Source: an uncultured Thiotrichaceae bacterium (lineage in GTDB: Bacteria > Pseudomonadota > Gammaproteobacteria > Thiotrichales > Thiotrichaceae). Taken from it: a stretch of 27,690 nucleotides of DNA. Below the pieces are notes generated by a model. It was given only the letters and a program-made list of their open reading frames with translations. It did not search any database and was not told the origin of the DNA. Both the position numbers and the translations under genes were made by a program. This document shows, piece after piece, positions 1-8,110 of this stretch (position 1 is the first letter of the stretch; the number at the start of each line of letters is the position of its first letter). The DNA lies in assembly GCA_937931765.1 (NCBI GenBank), contig CALHAO010000503.1, positions 1-27,690 of the forward strand. The letters are read 5' to 3'.

Positions 1-47
1 GAATCAATCACCCGCGTATCGTCAGCACCACAAAACGGACAACGCAT
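1..47 (-). CDS. nrdR: NrdR transcriptional repressor, N-terminal fragment (cut by window edge)
   Basis: Reading the complement from the ATG at 47-45 gives about 15 residues starting MRCPFCGADDTRVID, which is the conserved start of NrdR and carries the first CPFC half of its zinc ribbon. NrdR is an ATP-cone repressor of ribonucleotide reductase genes in bacteria. The start lies only 3 bases beyond the glyA stop, so the two are probably cotranscribed, a common gammaproteobacterial order (glyA-nrdR). The remainder of the gene, including the second zinc cysteine pair and the ATP cone, lies outside the window. Confidence 0.9.
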   Translation of the reverse strand, partial: MRCPFCGADDTRVID

Positions 48-50
48 TAT

Positions 51-1304
51 TTATACCGTATAAACAGGAAAACGCTGGCAGATAGCCACTACTTTAGCTT
101 TAACCTGCTCAATCACTGCATCATCTTCGATATTATCCATAACATCAGCCATCAGGCCAGCCAGTTCACGGCATTCATCTTCTTTAAAACCACGGGTAGT
201 GATCGCAGGTGTGCCCACACGAATACCACTGGTCACGAATGGGGACTCAGGGTCATTAGGCACAGCGTTTTTATTCACCGTAATATTCGCCCGACCCAAT
301 GCCGCATCAGCCGCTTTACCGGTAATACCTTTGGCAATCAGATCAACTAACATCAGGTGATTATCCGTACCACCGGATACAATATTGTAACCACGAGCCA
401 TCAACGCCTCAGCCAATACTTTGGCATTCGCCACCACTTGTTTTTGATAATCAGTAAAACCCGGCTCCAGTGCTTCTTTAAACGCCACCGCTTTAGCCGC
501 AATCACATGCATCAGCGGGCCACCCTGAGTACCCGGAAATACCAGTGAGTTGAACTTCTTTTCCAACTCAGGATTCGACTTGCACAGAATAATGCCGCCA
601 CGTGGGCCACGTAAGGTTTTATGCGTAGTTGAAGTACACACATCAGCAATCTGGATCGGACTAGGATAAACACCAGCGGCCACCAAGCCAGCAACGTGAG
701 CCATATCAACCAATAGGTAAGCACCAACTTTGTCAGCAATATCCCGGAACTTCTGCCAATCAATTTTACGTGAATAAGCAGAAAAGCCAGCCACAATCAT
801 CTTTGGCTGATGCTCAACCGCCAGTTGCTCAACTTCGTTGTAATCAATATAGCCTTCAGCATCAATACCATACTGAACAGCGTTATAAATTTTTCCGGAA
901 AAATTCGGCTTCGCACCGTGCGTCAGATGCCCACCATGTGCCAGGCTCATACCCAATACTGTATCACCCGGATTCAGCAACGCCATATAAACAGCCGCAT
1001 TGGCCTGAGAGCCTGAGTGTGGCTGAACATTGGCATAATCTGCACCAAATAATTCCTTGGCACGCTCAATGGCTAAAGCTTCTGCTACATCGACGTGCTC
1101 ACAGCCGCCATAATAACGTTTAGAGGGATAACCTTCGGCGTACTTATTGGTCAACACAGAACCCTGCGCTTCCATAACACGCGGGCTGGCGTAATTTTCA
1201 GAGGCAATCAGTTCAATGTGCTCTTCCTGACGTTTTGCTTCTGCACTAATGGAATCCCACAATTCATCATCGTATCCGGCGATACCCATTTGAATTGAAA
1301 ACAT
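51..1304 (-). CDS. glyA: Serine hydroxymethyltransferase
   Basis: This PLP enzyme interconverts serine and glycine while charging tetrahydrofolate with a one-carbon unit in the cytosol. The open frame extends to 1325, but the ATG at 1304 is preferred. An AGGAGAT ribosome site sits 6-7 bases before it, the protein then begins MFSIQMGIAGYDDELW as in the family, and the length becomes 417 residues like the E. coli enzyme. With that start the PLP lysine in the STTHKTLRGPRGG motif is K229, matching E. coli numbering. The frame is complete, ending RFPVYTV. nrdR follows after 3 bases. No strong promoter was recognised upstream, where the terminator of the neighbouring gene lies at 1411-1448. Confidence 0.97.
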   Translation of the reverse strand: MFSIQMGIAGYDDELWDSISAEAKRQEEHIELIASENYASPRVMEAQGSVLTNKYAEGYPSKRYYGGCEHVDVAEALAIERAKELFGADYANVQPHSGSQANAAVYMALLNPGDTVLGMSLAHGGHLTHGAKPNFSGKIYNAVQYGIDAEGYIDYNEVEQLAVEHQPKMIVAGFSAYSRKIDWQKFRDIADKVGAYLLVDMAHVAGLVAAGVYPSPIQIADVCTSTTHKTLRGPRGGIILCKSNPELEKKFNSLVFPGTQGGPLMHVIAAKAVAFKEALEPGFTDYQKQVVANAKVLAEALMARGYNIVSGGTDNHLMLVDLIAKGITGKAADAALGRANITVNKNAVPNDPESPFVTSGIRVGTPAITTRGFKEDECRELAGLMADVMDNIEDDAVIEQVKAKVVAICQRFPVYTV

Positions 1305-1410
1305 ACTGCCTATCTCCTGCGACATTGTCCGCTAAGTGCTGACTTTGATAAAAACCGCATATCATAACAACAAAGCCTGACGGGACATACAGTGTTTTTG
1401 ATATATGGAA

Positions 1411-1448
1411 ATAAAAAAAGCCTGATTTCCCAGCCAGGATTTCAGGCT
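1411..1448 (-). terminator. Rho-independent terminator of the META-domain gene
   Basis: On the minus strand AGCCTGA (1448-1442) pairs with TCAGGCT (1425-1419), with a further short GGA/TCC pairing inside. It is followed by a run of seven T. It lies about 25 bases after the stop codon of the gene ending at 1474 and separates it from glyA. Confidence 0.8.
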
Positions 1449-1473
1449 ATATCAACAGGCATAATCTTACCAA

Positions 1474-2034
1474 CTAACCAGTGCCATATTGCTTAGCAAA
1501 AATCACCGAAGGCTTACCATTGAAGTCATAGAACTGCAAAGTAGCACCGACTTGTTCGACACTACCGGCACGCCCGAGCACACGGAGATAACTACCCTCC
1601 CAAGTACCTACATTAATAGTAGGAGCACCAGCACTTGGGCGGATTCTTTCACACGCCCTGCGTGTCTGATTAATTTTATTTACCTTAAATCCACGGTTGC
1701 CCACCTGAGCAAAGTTGGCGGAGTAATTATTGCACCCACCCATACCCACCATTGATTTTTCTTCTACTTCCATAGTGATTTTCAGCTCGGAAGGCGCACG
1801 GTTACCGTAGATAGAAAATAGACGCCATCTGGTACCTAATAAAGATGGCCCGCCACTATTCAAAGGGCACCGACCGGTAGCCTCAGGTGATGTGGCAGGA
1901 GCTTCAGGAGCTTCAGGTGTTGTAGCAGGAGTCTCCTGAGCAAAAACGCGACTTCCCCAAACAGCAACAGGAAATAGCAAAAACTGGCGCCGAGACACAG
2001 ACGATAATAAATTTTTAGTAGATATTGATTTCAT
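1474..2034 (-). CDS. Tat-exported META-domain (HslJ-like) protein
   Basis: A 186-residue protein. The N-terminus carries a twin-arginine signal, SRRQFLLFPVAVWG, with a probable cleavage site near VFA-QE at about residue 33. A linker rich in Pro, Ala, Thr and Glu follows (about 34-52), then a META domain. The diagnostic sequence is GMGGCNNYSANF near residues 97-108, close to the GGCNxYSG signature of META/HslJ proteins, and LLGTRWRLFSIYG before it matches the usual domain start. Family members are small periplasmic or outer-membrane beta-barrel proteins linked to heat-inducible or antibiotic phenotypes; a precise function is unknown. GGGAGAGG lies just upstream of the ATG and a terminator follows. 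Export by Tat implies folding in the cytoplasm, which is unusual for this family as I know it. Confidence 0.8.
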   Translation of the reverse strand: MKSISTKNLLSSVSRRQFLLFPVAVWGSRVFAQETPATTPEAPEAPATSPEATGRCPLNSGGPSLLGTRWRLFSIYGNRAPSELKITMEVEEKSMVGMGGCNNYSANFAQVGNRGFKVNKINQTRRACERIRPSAGAPTINVGTWEGSYLRVLGRAGSVEQVGATLQFYDFNGKPSVIFAKQYGTG

Positions 2035-2174
2035 AAAATCCCTCTCCCTTAACGGGACTCAAAACACTGAAACGGCTAAACTTGTTGGGGTTTAGCAACA
2101 CTCGATTACAGATTATAGGTTAGCTTAGTGAATTTTTCCGCACCAAAAAGTCTTTTGGTAGCAAAAACACGACA

Positions 2175-2744
2175 TCAAGCTTTGGCAGGTAATGAAACCA
2201 GAAGGCTATCAGAAAGAATTTTCCAATCAAAAAATGGCCCAGGATCAGTTTTTCTTCCGGGTGCTATGTGCTGATGGCCCGTAATGTTTTCACGTTTTAA
2301 TGTGGGATAAGTCTCACAAAGACTGGTTATTACAGCTATCAATTGCTGGTACTGCACGGCGGTAAACCGGACAAAATCACTACCCTCCAATTCAATTCCA
2401 ATAGAAAAATCATTACAATTGTTTCTTTCCCGGTAGCAAGAAATACCTGCATGAAAAGCACGTTTATGGAAAGGCACATACTGAACAACCTCACCATCCC
2501 TCCGAATCAACAAGTGGCTGGCCACCTTCAAATGACATATTTCCTCATAGAAAGGGTGATCACCCGGATTAAGGCTATTGGTAAACAACTGATCAATACC
2601 ACTCCCACCAAACTCATCCGGGGGCAAACTGATATTGTGAATCACGATCAATGAGGGCAGCACGCTCTCTGGCCGGTTATCATAGTTGGGCGAAGGGTTC
2701 TGCCTGGCAGGCTCAATAAGCCCACTACTAATATCTACTTTCAT
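2175..2744 (-). CDS. ampD: 1,6-anhydro-N-acetylmuramyl-L-alanine amidase AmpD
   Basis: AmpD is a cytosolic zinc amidase that splits the peptide from 1,6-anhydro-muropeptides during wall recycling. In many species it thereby keeps the AmpR-controlled beta-lactamase switched off. From the ATG at 2744 the protein is 189 residues; a TTG two codons upstream (2750) is also open, but ATG is the simpler choice. Predicted zinc ligands are visible: H36 in IVIHNISLP, H157 in GHQHIAPGRKTDPG, and D167. The VASHLLIRRDGEVVQYVPF and AFHAGIS motifs are typical. It is on the strand opposite the PepSY-PhoPQ genes, sharing the AT-rich 2745-3096 gap. No ampR or ampE is next to it. Confidence 0.95.
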   Translation of the reverse strand: MKVDISSGLIEPARQNPSPNYDNRPESVLPSLIVIHNISLPPDEFGGSGIDQLFTNSLNPGDHPFYEEICHLKVASHLLIRRDGEVVQYVPFHKRAFHAGISCYRERNNCNDFSIGIELEGSDFVRFTAVQYQQLIAVITSLCETYPTLKRENITGHQHIAPGRKTDPGPFFDWKILSDSLLVSLPAKA

Positions 2745-2903
2745 TAACAATGCTACCCAAATTATTAATTATTCAGATAAAAAAATATAAACACAATAAA
2801 TAATTAAAGAAAAGCTAACTCTCTTTGTGGCATTTGAAATATCAGAAGACTCATAATAAAAATTATACCATCAATAGAAAAAAATTATAGTAAAGCTTAA
2901 TAA

Positions 2904-2932
2904 TTGACCTTTTTTGGCAACCTGTCTAAAAT
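2904..2932 (+). promoter_or_regulatory. Candidate sigma-70 promoter for the PepSY-like gene
   Basis: TTGACC (2904-2909), a 17-base spacer, then TAAAAT (2927-2932). Transcription would begin near 2939 and give a leader of about 155 bases ahead of the ATG at 3097. A perfect TATAAT at 3005-3010 could be a second, closer start, but it lacks a good -35. Confidence 0.55.
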
Positions 2933-3071
2933 CAATTTAACGATTGTTTCAGGAGATTTATATAAAAATTGCTCTTCATTAATTTTTTATTAATAAACCA
3001 AACTTATAATAGACCTAACTATTTTAGACACATAGTCCGTTCATCTGTGGTGAGCAGGGCTGCATATTTAA

Positions 3072-3091
3072 TTAAACCTGGGGGGGTTTAA
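3072..3091 (+). promoter_or_regulatory. Hairpin covering the ribosome site of the PepSY-like gene
   Basis: TTAAACC (3072-3078) and GGTTTAA (3085-3091) form a perfect 7-bp inverted repeat. The loop and inner stem contain a run of seven G (3080-3086), the only purine-rich ribosome site before the ATG at 3097. Folding would hide part of that site, so translation control is possible. Inferred from sequence only. Confidence 0.5.
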
Positions 3092-3096
3092 CCAAT

Positions 3097-3396
3097 ATGG
3101 TTAAGACCAAAGCTATATTTTTGCAAGCACTTGTGCTTGCTACTGTAATTGGCACAGCTTTTTCGGCGCATACGTCCTATGCTGAAGAATACGTGCCTTA
3201 CAAAATTGATATGAAACGTTCCAAGCCCGAAGAACCGATCAGAAAGTCATCAATTATGAAGAAAGTCAGGGACAAATGGCCAGGCAGAATTTTACACATT
3301 AGCTCCGATGGCTCAGGTGGACCTGATTGCCACACAGTCAAATCAATGGGGCTGGACGGAGAATTCAGAATTATCCGCGTTGCCTGCCGTGACTAG
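3097..3396 (+). CDS. Small secreted PepSY-like protein upstream of PhoPQ
   Basis: A 99-residue protein with a Sec signal peptide (hydrophobic LQALVLATVIGTAFSA, likely cut after SYA near residue 29). The C-terminal half, PGRILHISSDGSGG followed by GEFRIIRVACRD, resembles the end of a PepSY domain, where a PGRV-like turn precedes a strand ending in R-V-D. Only part of a PepSY fold fits in this length. Small PepSY proteins are often encoded next to PhoPQ-like two-component systems and may modulate the sensor in the periplasm; that role here is inference. Two cysteines (C78 and C97 by my count) could form a disulfide. The gene is followed by a long hairpin before phoP. Confidence 0.65.
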   Translation: MVKTKAIFLQALVLATVIGTAFSAHTSYAEEYVPYKIDMKRSKPEEPIRKSSIMKKVRDKWPGRILHISSDGSGGPDCHTVKSMGLDGEFRIIRVACRD

Positions 3397-3415
3397 TGTT
3401 GTACACAAACTTATG

Positions 3416-3467
3416 ACCAGACAAGGAACCATTAGCTCACATTCTTGTCTGGTAAATATGGTTTTTT
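3416..3467 (+). terminator. Long hairpin and T-run between the PepSY-like gene and phoP
   Basis: ACCAGACAAG (3416-3425) and CTTGTCTGGT (3444-3453) form a perfect 10-bp inverted repeat with an 18-base loop. Six T (3462-3467) follow, but 8 bases beyond the stem, which is farther than in a standard intrinsic terminator. It may be a weak terminator or attenuator that lowers phoPQ expression relative to the first gene, or a protein-binding palindrome. Confidence 0.45.
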
Positions 3468-3586
3468 ATTAAGCAGTTTTCAATGTATGATACGATCATC
3501 ACGACTGATGCCGCGCAAGATAGGGCTTTTGCATGTAACGGTACTCATGATGTTTAACAACCTATTCAAACAAAGAAATATAAAAT

Positions 3587-4282
3587 ATGCGCGTACTTAT
3601 AGTTGAAGACAAAGCTCCGATCCGAGAGCAATTAGCTGCTGATTTGAAAAAAAATGGCTTTACCGTTGATGTAGCAGCAGACGGAGCACAAGGACTCTAT
3701 ATTGCGACGGAGTATCCCATTGATATTGCTGTCGTTGATCTAGGTTTACCTCATGTAACGGGCCTCGAAATTATCAAAAATGTCCGGGCAAAAGGCCTGG
3801 AATATCCGATTGTCACCCTTACTGTACGTGATCGTTGGGAAACAAAAGTGGAAGTACTGGAAGCAGGTGCTGATGATTACCTCGTCAAACCTATCCATAG
3901 TGAAGAACTGGCCGCTCGTCTCCGCGCATTACTACGCAGAACACAAGGCTGGACGCAATCAGAGCTAAATTGCCCGCCGGTAAGACTGAATCTAACCGAA
4001 CAGCGCGTATACGTCGATGAAAATGAAATCACCCTGACCGCCTATGAGTACCGTGTTCTTGAACACCTGATGATGCACGCTGGCCAGGTTATTTCCAAGA
4101 CTCACCTGACGGACAGTCTTTATGAAGAAGATACGGATCGTGATAGCAACGTCATTGAAGTATTTATTCGTCGCTTACGCCAGAAACTGGACAAAGACGA
4201 CACCTTAAAGCCTATTGAAACACTGCGTGGGCGTGGTTATCGTTTTACGCTGGACTGCCAGAGAACTATCAATTCGAAATGA
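3587..4282 (+). CDS. phoP: PhoP-like response regulator (OmpR family)
   Basis: A 231-residue regulator. The receiver domain (about 1-120) has the acidic pair E7/D8, the phosphate-accepting D51 in VVDLGLP, T79 and K101. The C-terminal winged helix (about 130-225) ends with the GRGYRF motif. The stretch from DRWETKVEVLEAGADDYLVKP follows E. coli PhoP closely, which supports the name over other OmpR-family members. In enterobacteria PhoP responds to low magnesium, acid and cationic peptides through PhoQ; the signal here is unknown. The stop codon overlaps the phoQ start as ATGA, so translation is probably coupled. I looked for the direct-repeat PhoP box upstream and did not find a good one. Confidence 0.85.
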   Translation: MRVLIVEDKAPIREQLAADLKKNGFTVDVAADGAQGLYIATEYPIDIAVVDLGLPHVTGLEIIKNVRAKGLEYPIVTLTVRDRWETKVEVLEAGADDYLVKPIHSEELAARLRALLRRTQGWTQSELNCPPVRLNLTEQRVYVDENEITLTAYEYRVLEHLMMHAGQVISKTHLTDSLYEEDTDRDSNVIEVFIRRLRQKLDKDDTLKPIETLRGRGYRFTLDCQRTINSK

Positions 4283-5733
4283 TGGGGTCGCTGCGTAGCC
4301 GCCAATTGGTCAGCGGCTTCACAATTATTGTGGTAGGTATTCTTATTCTCGGCATTCTACTGAGCATGAATATCTATCACCGTAAAACTGATGCGATTAT
4401 TGCTGACCTGGAAAGCACCTCATATAACCTACTGGGTTATATTGAGTTCAACGTTGAACCAAAGGGCGGCACGTTCACAATCGGTGAAAGCAACCGGGAT
4501 GAGGCTTCAATTTTCGTCAGTGCCAGGCAGCTCGCACAAAGCAGCAAAGAAAGGTTCGCTTACATCTGGGGTGTGGATGAGCAAAAAATTGTCTGGAGTA
4601 CCAGCGACAGCCGAAATTCTGAAGACTTTGCTCTTTTTGATTTCAAAGAAATTGCAGCCCGCCCCAAAACTGACTCCTACACACCAGAAGCAAAAAGTAT
4701 GCAGTCAGTGCCTCAGGCCAACTCTGATGAAGGGCCTGCACCTTATATGGTTGCTGCCCAAACATTCTCTTTTAATCTCAACGCTGAATCAAAAACCAAC
4801 AAAAAATCAGACTATATTTTTGTCGTAGCCGCCTCTACCAAAGAAGTAGGGCGTGAAATCAGCGACCTGATTATGGTATTTGCTATCTTGTTTTTTGTAT
4901 CCGTTATCCTCATTCTTATCGCACAACTGGCTTCAAGCTTTTGGGTTGTGCACCCCATCCGTGAATTTGAAGAAGAAGTCCGTGATATTGAGAATGGTAA
5001 TAAAGGACTGATTACCAATGAATACCCCGATGAATTGGTGCCCATTAAAAATACAATTAACGCACTGATTGGACACGAAAAAGGCCAGAAACAGCGCTAC
5101 AAAGATGCACTGGATGACCTTGCACACAGCCTGAAAACACCTTTAGCAGCCATCCAATCACATATCGGCAGTGATAATTTCCACGACATTCCGGCAAACC
5201 ACCCTGGTCTGGCCGGTATTGCCAGCGAAATGGAATACATGCAGGAAATTATCTCCAGGCAATTACGCAAAGCTATGGTCACAACGGATAACGCCATTAT
5301 TATGGCGCAACCTATACGACCATTACTCACCCGACTAGCAGCGACTATGAAAAAAGTCCATCGGGATAAAGAGTTTGAGATCCGCATTAATGTCGATGAA
5401 TATTCAAAGTGCCGGTTAGATAACGAAGATCTGATGGAGTTATTTGGCAATCTGCTGAACAATGCCTGCAAATTCTGTGACAAGCTGGTCGAAATATCCT
5501 CCTATCGCGATAATGACATGCTGGTAATCGACATTGATGATGATGGCATGGGCTTCCCAAGTGAAAACCCTTCTAAATTATTAAAACGCGGCATTCGTGA
5601 AGACAGCAAAACAGAAGGCCAGGGTATCGGACTCGCGGTAAGCACCGAGATAATCTCTGCCGTCAATGGCCGCATAGAATTACTGGTTTCACCTTATGTT
5701 GGTGCCAGAGTACGCTTACACCTTCCGGTCTGA
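4279..5733 (+). CDS. phoQ: PhoQ-like sensor histidine kinase
   Basis: A 484-residue membrane kinase, close to the length of E. coli PhoQ (486). Order of parts: first membrane helix about 12-31, periplasmic sensor about 32-195, second membrane helix about 197-219, HAMP linker to about 270, dimerisation and phosphotransfer helix with H283 in DDLAHSLKTPLA, then the ATPase domain with N-box NLLNNACKF (N395), DIDDDGMGFP and GQGIGLAVS. All catalytic motifs are intact. The sensor domain is acidic overall but lacks the dense acidic cluster known from enterobacterial PhoQ, so the sensed signal may differ. The first ATG (4279) overlaps phoP; a second ATG follows at once. Confidence 0.85.
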   Translation: MMGSLRSRQLVSGFTIIVVGILILGILLSMNIYHRKTDAIIADLESTSYNLLGYIEFNVEPKGGTFTIGESNRDEASIFVSARQLAQSSKERFAYIWGVDEQKIVWSTSDSRNSEDFALFDFKEIAARPKTDSYTPEAKSMQSVPQANSDEGPAPYMVAAQTFSFNLNAESKTNKKSDYIFVVAASTKEVGREISDLIMVFAILFFVSVILILIAQLASSFWVVHPIREFEEEVRDIENGNKGLITNEYPDELVPIKNTINALIGHEKGQKQRYKDALDDLAHSLKTPLAAIQSHIGSDNFHDIPANHPGLAGIASEMEYMQEIISRQLRKAMVTTDNAIIMAQPIRPLLTRLAATMKKVHRDKEFEIRINVDEYSKCRLDNEDLMELFGNLLNNACKFCDKLVEISSYRDNDMLVIDIDDDGMGFPSENPSKLLKRGIREDSKTEGQGIGLAVSTEIISAVNGRIELLVSPYVGARVRLHLPV

Positions 5734-5774
5734 CGCCATAAAACAAGATAATCAGCATATTTTTCATAACATAC

Positions 5775-8108
5775 CTATCTGGCAATTCTGATATTGATCT
5801 TATCAACATTGCTTGCCTCGTCCATCACCATCAACTCATATTCACCCGGCTCAGAAAAAGTATGGCGTAGGCCGCGTCCCCCTGCATCCTGACCAACAGG
5901 ATAACCATCCACTAACCAATTATACTCACCCTGCCCGCCGACTGCCTGCAATTCCAGCTCGATGCCTTCACTGTTCGCAACCTGAGGCAGACGCACAATA
6001 CTATTATCAACAAAACTTTCTATCGACAACGATCTTGCTTTCGAAGACAACAAAGCTCCGGGACAAGATGCATCAAAACCAGGCAGGCGCATTTGTTCAA
6101 TCAACGTTGATGACAACCAGGGAAACAACTCAAACGGCCACTGCACAGCACTACGCCATACACGCTGCTCGCTATGACAACTGGCATTAACACGCAAACC
6201 GGTCACTGGATTGACCCAAAACCCTTTTAAGTGCGCTGACCAGGAACGATCACGTAAACTCGACAACGTCAGAGGAACACCATCATTGACCACCCAAGCC
6301 TGATGCATCTGGTGGCACTGCCCTGCTTTCGTATCTTCAATAGCGCCTCCCAATGGCCAACAAATTTTCTGACCTGACACCCTCAACGGCTTTTTTAATG
6401 ACCTGCGTGGCCTGGGCAAAACCTGAAAAACCTCAAATAACAAAGGCCCTGACGCACGCGCACCGAACTGACCTGGCAAGGGCGTACCATCAGGCCTGCC
6501 TGTCCAAACTCCCACGGTATAACGTTCATTGACTCCAATTGACCAGGCATCACGAAAACCATAACTGGTTCCGGTTTTCCAGGACAAACGCATGCCTCGT
6601 GATGAAAAGCCCGTGGGCGGCTCAATACCACTCAAAATATCGTTGATTATCCAGCTAGCCTCCGGCGAAAGAACACGCCGCTCTTCTATAGCGTCTTGCG
6701 TCGTGTAACGGGGCTTGATGGTGATACCCGAACGGGCGAATGCGCTAAATCCTCTGACCAAATCTTCCAAACGGGTACCAGCCCCACCCAGGATCAGACT
6801 TAAATTTGGCGACTCATGCTCAGGGTAAGTCAAAGTAATGCCGCCATTCTGCAGCCGGGCATCAAACACAACCGGCGTTACCCGTTGCAGCATGTCAACC
6901 GCCGGTACATTCAGGGATTCCTGCAACGCCCGGCTCACGGTGACAGCACCTAAATAATCACCCCGGAAATTCTTTGGTGCATAACCGGCAATCCTCAGGG
7001 GCACATCACTCAGCAGGCTGGCAGAATGAATTAAGCCTTCATCCATCGCCAATCCATACAAAAAGGGCTTAAGCGTGGACCCCGGCGAACGCAAGGCCTG
7101 TACCATGTCCACATGGCCAGAACGCTGTTGAGAAAGAAAGTCAGCAGAACCGGCATAAGCCCTGACCAGACCCGTTTGATTTTCCATGATCATCACGGCA
7201 GCAGAAGCATGAGGCGGCAAAACTCCTAACCGTGAGTGAATAATATCCTCAACCGCCCATTGAAAATCAGCATCTAGAGCCGTTTGAATACGGGCTTGCC
7301 CCTGATATTGCTCAATATCTTTTACCCTGCGGGCAAACAAAGGCGCTTTCAGTGGCTGACGGAACCCGGACTTAAACACATTTTCTATCCGCGCATCAGC
7401 CACCACCTCAGCACTCCAGATACCCAACGTTTCCATACGTGCCAGTAACTTATCACGGTAACGCTGTGCCTTTTCGGGGTGACGATCCGGACGCAAACGT
7501 GAGGGAGCCTGCGGCAAGACAGCCAGCAGAGCTGCTTCGGCGTGGCTCAACACCTTTACCGGCTTATGCAGATAAGCATAACTAGCTGTCTGAACGCCCT
7601 CAATCGGCCCGCCAAAAGGAGCCAGGTTCAGGTAAAAAGTCAGGATTTCATCTTTGCTATAATGCCATTCAAGCTGCAAAGCTCTGAACATTTGCTGCAG
7701 CTTTCCGGACACCGAACGCGAATGCAGATCAAGAATACGTGCAACCTGCATAGTTAACGTGGAGCCACCAGAAATAATCCGGCCATACTTAATCCACTGC
7801 TGTCCTGCCCGCAACAAGGCCAACGGATTTATACCAAAATGATAATAAAACCAACGATCCTCATAGCCCAGCAACGCCTCCAGATACAACGGTGAAACTT
7901 CATCCAATGTCACCGGATAACGCCACACACCCTGCTGATCAGCAAATGCCCGCAAAGGTGTATCATCTTTAGCCAGCACAATAACACTGTCAATCCGGTT
8001 CGGATCAGGCAATGGATAGAGGCGATCAAGCACCATGAACCCAAGCCATAAAAACAGCAACAGGCCAGCCACCTTAAACCACCTGCTTTTATGAAAAGGA
8101 CTTGGCAT
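5775..8108 (-). CDS. pbpC: Penicillin-binding protein 1C
   Basis: A 777-residue bifunctional class A wall synthase anchored in the inner membrane. Parts: membrane helix about 11-29; GT51 glycosyltransferase with the catalytic glutamate E83 in GYEDRWFYYHFG and GGSTLTMQVAR near 118; transpeptidase with S344-T-L-K347, SLNVP, and K511-T-G; then the C-terminal domain specific to PBP1C (about 690-777). It starts 2 bases after the yfhM stop and has no clear ribosome site of its own, so translation is probably coupled to yfhM. This pairing with an alpha-2-macroglobulin is well established, and the pair is thought to repair the wall and trap proteases when the outer membrane is breached. Convergent with phoQ across a 41-base gap. 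Confidence 0.95.
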   Translation of the reverse strand: MPSPFHKSRWFKVAGLLLFLWLGFMVLDRLYPLPDPNRIDSVIVLAKDDTPLRAFADQQGVWRYPVTLDEVSPLYLEALLGYEDRWFYYHFGINPLALLRAGQQWIKYGRIISGGSTLTMQVARILDLHSRSVSGKLQQMFRALQLEWHYSKDEILTFYLNLAPFGGPIEGVQTASYAYLHKPVKVLSHAEAALLAVLPQAPSRLRPDRHPEKAQRYRDKLLARMETLGIWSAEVVADARIENVFKSGFRQPLKAPLFARRVKDIEQYQGQARIQTALDADFQWAVEDIIHSRLGVLPPHASAAVMIMENQTGLVRAYAGSADFLSQQRSGHVDMVQALRSPGSTLKPFLYGLAMDEGLIHSASLLSDVPLRIAGYAPKNFRGDYLGAVTVSRALQESLNVPAVDMLQRVTPVVFDARLQNGGITLTYPEHESPNLSLILGGAGTRLEDLVRGFSAFARSGITIKPRYTTQDAIEERRVLSPEASWIINDILSGIEPPTGFSSRGMRLSWKTGTSYGFRDAWSIGVNERYTVGVWTGRPDGTPLPGQFGARASGPLLFEVFQVLPRPRRSLKKPLRVSGQKICWPLGGAIEDTKAGQCHQMHQAWVVNDGVPLTLSSLRDRSWSAHLKGFWVNPVTGLRVNASCHSEQRVWRSAVQWPFELFPWLSSTLIEQMRLPGFDASCPGALLSSKARSLSIESFVDNSIVRLPQVANSEGIELELQAVGGQGEYNWLVDGYPVGQDAGGRGLRHTFSEPGEYELMVMDEASNVDKINIRIAR

Positions 8109-8110
8109 AT

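Larger units (their letters stand above)
2745..3096. other. AT-rich divergent intergenic region
   Basis: A 352-base gap between ampD (-) and the PepSY-like gene (+). It is strongly AT-rich. It holds one good sigma-70-like promoter pointing right (2904-2932), a second TATAAT at 3005-3010 without a convincing -35, and a hairpin over the ribosome site of the next gene (3072-3091). No convincing gene was seen here. Confidence 0.6.

Noticed and set aside
512..796. Frames opposite or shifted within glyA, yfhM, pbpC, thrC, hom and telA
   Set aside because: They lie wholly inside well-supported genes, lack ribosome sites and have protein compositions typical of shadow frames.
2143..2158. CCAAAA/TTTTGG inverted repeat after ampD
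   Set aside because: It has no GC-rich stem and no T-run after it on the ampD strand, so it was not called a terminator.
2969..3090. A TTG-started 40-codon frame in the leader of the PepSY-like gene
   Set aside because: The AGGAG is 13 bases away and the sequence is low-complexity AT; there is no support for translation.
3551..3567. A PhoP-box half site (TGTTTA) upstream of phoP
   Set aside because: The second half at the required spacing is CTATTC, which is a poor match. The GGTTTA at 3085 also lacks a properly spaced partner.
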